The position numbers were made by a program, and so were the translations under genes. Positions 57,291-64,000 of a stretch of 64,000 nt of DNA are shown here, piece after piece (position 1 is the first letter of the stretch; each line of letters starts with the position of its first letter). The stretch is from assembly GCA_028456385.1 (NCBI GenBank), contig JALNQF010000052.1, positions 1 to 64,000 on the forward strand, given 5' to 3'. The stretch is from Ophiosphaerella korrae. Lineage: Eukaryota; Ascomycota; Dothideomycetes; Pleosporales; Phaeosphaeriaceae. The notes below the pieces were generated by a model. That model saw only the letters and a list, made by a program, of their open reading frames with translations, was not told where the DNA came from and searched no databases.

Positions 57291-58324
57291 TCAGCTCTCT
57301 GGCCTCACCCTTCCCCTCCCCTCCCTCATCCTCTGCACCCTCATCCTATCCTCCTCAAACTGCCGCCGCAGCCCCATCTCCGCCTCCTTCCTCTTCTCGC
57401 GATTCTGAAACCGGTAAAAGTCGTCCTTGACCGCATTCTTCTTCTTCCGTGCATCCAGCTCCTCCTTCTTCCTCTCCGCCTCCTCCAGCCGCGCCGGCCC
57501 CGCGCGCCCACCCCGCGTCACCATCACGAAACCATCTTCATCTGGCATCGAGCGCGCAGTCTTACGGTGCTTGTTGCGTAGCGTTTCTAGCGCATTGAAT
57601 TGTGTTAGATAGGCGTTCAGCGAGGCTTGCAGGGCGGATGGCGTCGGGTACATGAGCGCGTTGTGTTGGCGGTATCCTGGGCGTGTTAGCTTTCGTCAAC
57701 AGAATGGGATATTGTGAACTTACGTGCCACGCCAAGCACCGCATCGCCGCTCTTCCAGCGTATATTTATCCCCTCTTTGACTGCCTTTTGCACCGCTTTG
57801 AATGCGCCGCGCGCGCTGCGCTTGTCGACGAAAACGACGATTGCTCCGCTCCCGCTGCGCCGCAGGGTGCTGGGCCAGAGCGAGGGCAGGGCGCTGTCTT
57901 CGTCTTCCACCACGCCCTCTGCGACCAGCGCTTCTTCCTCGCGCTTCCGTTTTTGGCCTCGTGCCTCGCCGTCGGGCTTGGAGGGCTTGTTGGTCTTCCA
58001 CCGTTTATGCGTGGGCTGTGCTGGGACTGAGGAGTCGAAGTCGACGCGCTCGACCATCGAGCCGCCGAGTTGATCTGCAAAAAGGGCACGTAGATTACTT
58101 TCTGTTGCGTCGATTGGGATGTTTGCGATGAAGAGGCTTCGTTCGTCGGTTGTGGTGGGGATGCTTGGGGCGTGGGGTTTTACGTAGATGTAGTGTTTTG
58201 CATCTTGGTGTTGTTCGGGCAGTCCTGGTAGCTTGGGGGTTGAGAGCGGAAGGATTGTGAAGTCTGCGACTGTCTTGGGCGGTGGCTTTGGTGCCGTCGA
58301 TTTGGCCGTCTTCTCTACGGCCAT
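57291..58324 (-). CDS. RRP7: Ribosome biogenesis protein RRP7
   Basis: Two exons, 57724-58324 and 57291-57676, are joined across a 47-nt intron (GTAAGT, GCTAAC, CCAG) to give 328 residues. The N-terminal RNA-binding-like fold starts with F-T-I-L-P-L and R-S-L-F-I-A-N-I-P-I-D-A-T. An acidic/basic linker follows, then A-I-V-V-F-V-D-K-R-S-A. The C-terminal Rrp7 domain has the terminal block D-E-D-G-F-V-x-V-T-R-G-G-R, D-F-Y-R-F-Q-x-R-E-K-R-K and E-L-x-x-L-R-R-x-F-E-E-D-type ending (here L-R-R-Q-F-E-E-D). It takes part in 18S rRNA processing in the UTP-C complex of the small-subunit processome. Confidence 0.92.
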
Positions 58325-59017
58325 GGCACTGGATGTTGTGGTAGGATAGGTTATGTGATGCGCAATGTCTTCTTGGTGTAATGGATGCTCGATTTTCGAG
58401 GAAACACCGACTATGATTTATCGTGTAGGATTAGAGAGCTTCACCGACCTGGTAGCCTTGGAGGTGATGTTCGCGACTTTGTTGGAGCGAGCTTGGGCTG
58501 GTGGTGGGACGGTGAGTTCCCAAAATTTACGCAGGGGTGGCACGGTCTATCGTTCACCTCTTCATCTCTGTCGTGCGCAGACCAGTAGCACCACCTCGCT
58601 CAACAATAGGGCATGGTTAATACTGCGTCCGCCAATATCATATTGTTGCGAGCTTTTACATTAAACTCTTATTCATAAAGACTACTTTTACTAATACTAA
58701 ACAAGCGATTCTGATACAAATTTAAGAAATGTACAACGAATGCAACATAAGGAATCAAACGTCCAGACTGCCCCGAAGCCAGCATCAGTGAGTATCTATA
58801 TGGGTTCGTGAATCGTTATGGTAAGAATGAAAGTATGCATGAAACCCCCTCAATCGGCTCAAGCCCAGAATGCCCTCGTCGGCTGAGCTTCCATTTGCCA
58901 CTTCGTAAGCAACACCTGGAGCAAGTGAAGCGAGGGAATTATCGGAATACAGTAAGCAAGGTCAGGTGATCATCAGAGGCAATGACGACAATCCGCTATG
59001 AATGGAAATTGCTATCC
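58325..59017. other. Intergenic, no gene seen
   Basis: It holds the RRP7 promoter and the 3' region of the SYLF gene. Short frames here have no family marks. Confidence 0.5.
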
Positions 59018-60842
59018 TCAGTGGAAGCCGCCTGGGATGCTTTTGATTGGAGACTCCGGAAGTGAGTGGAACGTGTCTTCTTTCTCTTCCTTCTTCTCAA
59101 GCTGTGCCGGCTCGTTTGAATGTTTTGGCTGAAGCTTGGTGGCATGCTCCAGGTTGGCACCTTCGATGGAAGAGAAGGAGGATGTTGAGTCTCCATGCCT
59201 GAGAGATGGGGTGGACACAGGGCTCGGTTTCTCAACCGCTGATGAAGGCCCAGGACTTTGTGGTACGTCAATCGATAGATTAGAAGCGGTTGAAATCCTG
59301 TTGCGGAAAGGGTTTCTAGCTGGGAGTTGAGGTGGGACCGGCTTCGCAACCTGAACAACGCGAGCACGGGTGATGACTTGCGGGGCAGCAGCTTGGTGGA
59401 CCTCATGAATGATAGGCTCCTCCTCCAACTCATCGTCATCGTCAAGGTCCGCATCATCTAATGTCTTCGATAGCTCCAAGTCCGCGATTGCCTTGGCTAT
59501 AATCTTCTCTGCCTGTGGTGTAATGTCTTCAGTTTTTGACTCGGCTATTCCACTTAATGGGGGAGAGGGTGTGCGAGCTACACTCTGCCTAGGGGGAAGC
59601 ATAGGAGGAGTTTTCTTCGGAGGAGGCAGATCATCAGTCTGAGTGCTCATATCAATCATTACGCTTGGGGTCCGTAGTTCTAGCATGCTGCTGATGGTGC
59701 TAGTGCGCCAACTTGATCGCCGACTGGCAGCGATGCTCGACCTGTTGTCAAAACTTCTCCTGAACGTTGTGAAGATTGGGCTGGTTGGACTAGGCCTGAA
59801 CTCAAACTGTTCGCTCGTTGGTCTTTTGTCTGTGCCGGCTTCTTTAATCTCTAAGCCAGCATTCTGTAATGCTAGCACACCGAACGGATCCGGGTCCTCT
59901 TCATCCGGTATCCCAAACGATTTGTCTTCTGGGGCCATGACCTCAAAGTCAGCAGGCGGCGCTTCGTCTGGGATCAATGACTCGTCTATATCCGTATCGC
60001 CTTGGGCCGCCCTGAGGGTCTCCATCAGCCTCCGGATCTCAGAAGGGGGGTGCCGCGCGTTTCCGGCTAGGATGTCTTTGACACCAATGCGCTCTCCGTA
60101 GAAACGCTCGTTCTCATCGGTTCGCTCGATTACGATTGTGCCGTCGAGCTGTAGGCCCGCATAGAAACCGCGCGATTTGATGTACGTGAACAAGGGCGAC
60201 TGCCGTTTGTGGAGTTCGGTGTCGAGGATGCCGCCCATTCCAGCGGGACCAGCAGTCGCGCTAATCTCTCCTCCTAGCGTACACCGGATGGATTGGAATG
60301 CCTCGAGGGCCTTGTCGGAATTGATTACAATTACACAGTCGTAAATGTCAACTCCCAAAAGGAAGCCAACACCAACAGTGTGCATCATGATGCCACTCGG
60401 TGGCGACCAGGTCCCATCTGGCTTTCGCGCAACGAGAATACCGGCCCCACCGGATCCGCTGACCCAGAGTCCGGTTCGCATTGTTGTAAATATGCAGAGG
60501 CCTTTTGCATTCTGAATCACCTTGGATGGTATCTTCTTGAGGACTCTCTGCTTGCCCTTGGGAACGCCTCCAACAGGTGGGCTGTCTTCTTCTTGGTAGT
60601 ATCCATCCTCTGGCTACGTTTAGCAACTATTGTGGCGCGTGCTTTGCGCACGACTTACTACAGAAGCTCTTCAAGATGCGCGCAGCCTTGTCTGACTCGA
60701 CGTCAAGCGTCGTCGGCCAAAAGGCTTCAGAGCCAACTTTGTTTGACAAGCGGTTGACGGGCGCACCGAGTTTATCGACCCAGCTGTAGACCTTGTCAAA
60801 GCCTACCTTTGAATTTGTCTTGGTCTTGGCCCACAGAGCCAT
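59018..60842 (-). CDS. SYLF-domain (Ysc84-like) protein
   Basis: Two exons, 60659-60842 and 59018-60609, are joined across a 49-nt intron (GTAAGT, GCTAAAC, GCCAG) to give 591 residues. The SYLF lipid-binding domain covers about residues 50-245: K-A-A-R-I-L-K-S-F-C, I-P-x-K-V-I-Q-N-A-K-G-L-C-I-F-T-T-M-R-T-G, the G-S-G-G-A-G-I-L-V block, W-S-P-P-S-G-I, L-L-G-V-D-I-Y-D-C-V-I-V-I-N and S-R-G-F-Y-A-G-L-Q-L-D-G-T. The C-terminal 330 residues are disordered, Ser/Pro/Glu-rich with polyproline pieces. The SH3 domain of yeast Ysc84 is absent, so binding to Las17/actin, if any, would rest on the proline-rich tail. A membrane or endocytic role is inferred. Confidence 0.88.
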
Positions 60843-61725
60843 GGCTGTCGCTCGAGTCTGCGCGCTGGCGCAGACGAGTTGAAGAAATACAAATTATGTT
60901 GAACAGCCAAACGGCTATTAGAAATTATGGGCGAAGAACATGAATATAAGCAACTATGGTAGCTCGCACGAGACTAGAGGTGAATGGCGAGTGACGGTGC
61001 GGAAGGCACGGGTTTAGTTCAGCAGGTCAGGCCGAACGAAGGCGGGACGCACCGTTTTATGACGTGTGTGATGATGGTAAGCAGGAATACGTACACCCGC
61101 GGCTGGCACAGTTGCGATGGCACCGACTTAGCACTAAGTCGAGCAATTCGGGTACCTCAATAAAATAACGATAATTGCCCGAGTGCTATGACAAGGAATG
61201 GACCCCTGTCGGAGCTGCAAGCGACAGTGAAAGGTGATGATGCATGTGGGCTGCGGAAGTGCTCAGCAGGGACTAGAATGGAATGATAGCCACCGGGGCA
61301 TGTGATTTGTTGCATGACTAGGCTTGTTCCCCGATGCAGGGGCGGATAGGCAAAAGCCAGGAAAAGAAAAAGCAATAACGGGCAAGCAAACATGGCGATA
61401 GGGCATTTTCCACGGGGGGCGAAGTTTGGGACCCAAGGGCGTCTGGAGGACGCCCGGACGTGGCACGGTAGAAGGTTCATCCGGGCCGATGAAGGGATTG
61501 GGTGATCGCGCAGTGGGTCACGTGATCTATCTCTACGCGTCGCTTTGGCAGCTTGGAAGCTATTCATTCGCCAAAGTTTACGGTTTGCGCCTGCGACACC
61601 ACGCGCATAACCACAAACCCCAATCCTGCCTCCTCCTCCTCATAACGTGGACGGGGCGTGTCTATCTGGCGTGGACATATATTCGCTTTTCTGAGTAAGC
61701 CATTGTTTGTATAATCAAAGCTGCA
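60843..61725. promoter_or_regulatory. Divergent promoter region between SYLF gene and NUP85
   Basis: No gene is seen on either strand. A GTCACGTGAT palindrome-like site (CACGTG core) lies at about 61516-61525, around 200 bases before the NUP85 start. It is a possible bHLH (E-box) site. Confidence 0.45.
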
Positions 61726-62204
61726 ATGTTCCGCGTCCCCTCGTCAACGCCGCCAGCAAGACGCTCGAGTCGCAATGGCCCATCAACAACTCCAGCAGGT
61801 CCCCCGCCTGACGATTCCTTCGACTATATCTCTTCAACACCTGCAGTTCCACCCCCAGTATTTGGCAACTTGGGCTCAAAAATGACTTTCAATCCCAGCC
61901 GGCCGAGCTTCGACTTTGCCAACAACTCATTGTTTGGGAGCTCGCCGCCCAAGCCCGCGCCCTTTTCGCCGCCCAAGTACGGTGTTCTAGAAGGAGTTGG
62001 CGCTGGCTTAATACGCTCAACCAGTGCAGGAAGGGCCCCGGCTCAGCGAGGGCGCACTGCGAGCTCGGGTAGCCACCACTTACACAGCAGAGCACACCAG
62101 TCAGATGAGGATGCAGAGGGTGAGGACGACGAGGAAGAGAGTCAAGATGGTGAATATGAAGATGACGAAGATATGGATCAGTACGACTCAGACGAAGAAG
62201 AGGA

Positions 62205-62237
<33 letters not shown>

Positions 62238-64000
62238 CTCAACACAACGGCGGGCAAAGACGCGAAATGGATTCTCACAGTCCATAATGTCAAGAACCAG
62301 CGCGAGTGACTTAGAGCCAGGGCCTACATTAGTGCACGCGGGCGCAAAGCAGACACACTTTGACCTGCTCGCCATCGCTAAGGGCTTAACCCCACACATT
62401 GACCGCGCGACCGTGCAAGAATCTGATAGTGTCATACTCGAAACAGAGCGCCTGGCCCAGAAGGTGCACGAATCGCTCCATTCTGGCACTCCAGACCAGC
62501 GTATCGAGGTACTCGGACAAGTTGCCCAGGACCTAATAGCTTCATGGCAGGCTGCAGGCAAAGCAAAGAACGCTACCAACCTCGCCCACGCGAATCGCCT
62601 TGCAAGCCTGTTGCTTGCGTTGCACCACCCTCCATCAACCAACCAGCACCAACAAGCTTCTACTCTGTCTCTCGTGACCTCACGAAACGATCACAAACAT
62701 TACACATCAATACCAAAGGTCCTGCTTGACTGGCTCAACAACACATACAGCAGTGTGTCTGAGATTGAATTGGTGCTGCAAGAGTCACGCGGATACTCCA
62801 GGCACACATCCTTCTGGGAAGCGGTTCAGGCTTGTGTCATTCGAGGCAACTTCACTCAATGTTTGAAGCTTCTTCAGGGTGCCAATTTTGAATTTGCAGC
62901 CACAGCACGCGAGGATGGCTTAGGTGATACAGGTTACAGCGGTGCCCATCTGCGATATGCGAATGATGCTCTTCGAGAAGCTATAAACCTCATCCGTGAG
63001 TGTCCGGCCGTTGCTTCAGATGATTGGGATATCAAGGGCCAAGACTGGGGTATCTTCCGGCAACGGGTCCACCAAACATATGCCAATCTCCAAGAGTTCG
63101 CGGAGGGGGACAGCACTAACCGGCATGTGTTGCCTCAATCGTTCTCAGCGGCTCATTTCGGTATCTCACAATCACAGGCAAACTTTCAGCTCAGTGTGCA
63201 AAGTCGCAAAGCGGAAAGCAAGGTGCCATGGTCCATCTACGAGAACTTGAGCAAACTCTACCAGCTTCTAGTCGGAAATGAGGAGGAAATACTCTCGATA
63301 TCGGCTGATTGGATTGAGGCTGTATTGGGATTGGCTATATGGTGGAACGGTGAGGAGGAAGAGCTAGGCCAAGGTAGCCTCGCAGCCAGTCGCCGCTCCA
63401 TCATGCGGACTCAGCGAGTTCGTTCAGTTGACATTACTCCGGTGAAAGCATACTGTCAACGTATGGCTTCCGCTCTGTCGGCAGTCATCGAAAATAGCGA
63501 TGAGGATTTTAGTGTCAACACCGTGGATCGTTTTGAGGTAGGACTTGCTTGCGTTGTCGATGACAACGTTGAAGGCGCCCTACAAGTCTTAAGCAGCTGG
63601 TCGCTCACTGTTGCCTCTGCAGTCGCTGAGGTTGCAAGTGCTGGTGAATGGTTTACGCGAACTAATGGTATCATGGATCAGTTCGACCAGAGTGATCTCA
63701 TGGTATTAAGCTACAATGAGCAACAACGGACAGGCATGAGCAAGGATGATTTTCTGGTTGCATACTCAAAGGTGCTTGCGGCCAAAGACCAGCTCACAGA
63801 TCCAGGAAGTCAGACGTCGAAAGAAGGCTGGGAACTTGCCATTCAGGTGCTGGGCAGATTGGACGACGGCATCGCAGCCAGCAGTCGCATCGAGCAGATA
63901 CTCAACGAACTTCCACTCTCTTCGTCTTTGCGTGTCGACAAAATCACCCGCCTTTGTCACGACCTCGGCCTCTCACAGCATGCCCTGACTATTGCAGTGG
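61726..64000 (+). CDS. NUP85: Nucleoporin NUP85, 5' part (runs off the window)
   Basis: One long frame opens at the ATG 61726 and has no stop before the window end, so 758 codons are visible and the 3' end is missing. The first 200 residues are disordered: Ser/Pro-rich, then acidic with a run of nine Gln (CAG, 62209-62235). The helical body has the blocks expected of Nup85: W-I-E-A-V-L-G-L-A-I-W-W-N-G-E-E-E, then S-S-L-R-V-D-K-I-T-R-L-C-H-D-L-G-L near the end. Nup85 is a scaffold member of the Y-shaped (Nup84) complex of the nuclear pore. The match is to family blocks from memory; another alpha-helical Y-complex nucleoporin is the main alternative. Confidence 0.75.
62209..62235 (+). repeat. 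CAG trinucleotide repeat (nine units) in NUP85
   Basis: Nine perfect CAG codons encode polyglutamine just after five Glu codons, in the disordered N-terminal part of the nucleoporin. Confidence 0.95.

Noticed and set aside
55844..60842. Secondary-metabolite cluster around the tyrosinase
   Set aside because: The neighbours are RRP7 and a SYLF protein, both housekeeping, with no synthase, P450 or transporter.

Overview
The window looks like nuclear DNA of a filamentous ascomycete, most likely a Dothideomycete of the Pleosporales type. This is inferred from three things. Introns are short (about 45-110 nt) with GTAAGT-like donors and CTAAC/CTGAC-like branch sites. The families present include Zn2Cys6 regulators, fungal rhodopsin-type membrane proteins, DUF7492-like secreted proteins, fungal PD-(D/E)XK and HNH nuclease-like proteins, F-box-like proteins and tyrosinase. 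An AT-rich block next to it carries the marks of repeat-induced point mutation (RIP).

Layout. Positions 1 to about 9,305 are an AT- and TpA-rich RIP block made of dead LTR retrotransposons. A Ty3/gypsy relic on the minus strand can still be followed from gag zinc knuckles through reverse transcriptase and RNase H to integrase. It lies between two arms of an inverted repeat. A second gypsy relic on the plus strand keeps RNase H, integrase and a chromodomain. Base composition changes sharply near 9,305. From 10.4 to 24 kb is an accessory zone: a PTH11/SAT4-type rhodopsin-like gene, a large chromodomain-Zn2Cys6-acetyltransferase fusion with a damaged C-terminus, an NLR pseudogene, a PD-(D/E)XK-like gene, a broken DUF7492-like gene, an HNH nuclease-like gene and a C2H2 fragment.

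From 24 to 42 kb are mixed genes: spartin/senescence-domain protein, two convergent F-box-like genes, a kelch protein with a GC-AG intron, a coilin-like protein, a MetE-like zinc methyltransferase, a signal-anchored S/T/P-rich membrane protein and a CNT nucleoside transporter. From 42.6 to 49.5 kb is a compact housekeeping island: GCN5 acetyltransferase, OST5 (four tiny exons), RAD1 of the 9-1-1 clamp, ribosomal protein eL20 and CSN12. A gene-poor stretch from 49.5 to 55.8 kb holds only one BTB gene. The last part has tyrosinase, RRP7, a SYLF-domain protein and the 5' part of NUP85, which runs off the window end.

There is no sign of a co-regulated pathway cluster. The genes are mostly independent eukaryotic units, and several divergent pairs share promoters (coilin-like with kelch, GCN5 with OST5, eL20 with CSN12, SYLF with NUP85). 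The most unusual single item is the three-part regulator at 12.0-15.3 kb, whose acetyltransferase-like domain lacks the usual catalytic histidine. All exon boundaries were worked out by eye from splice signals, reading phase and family resemblance; no database search was possible.
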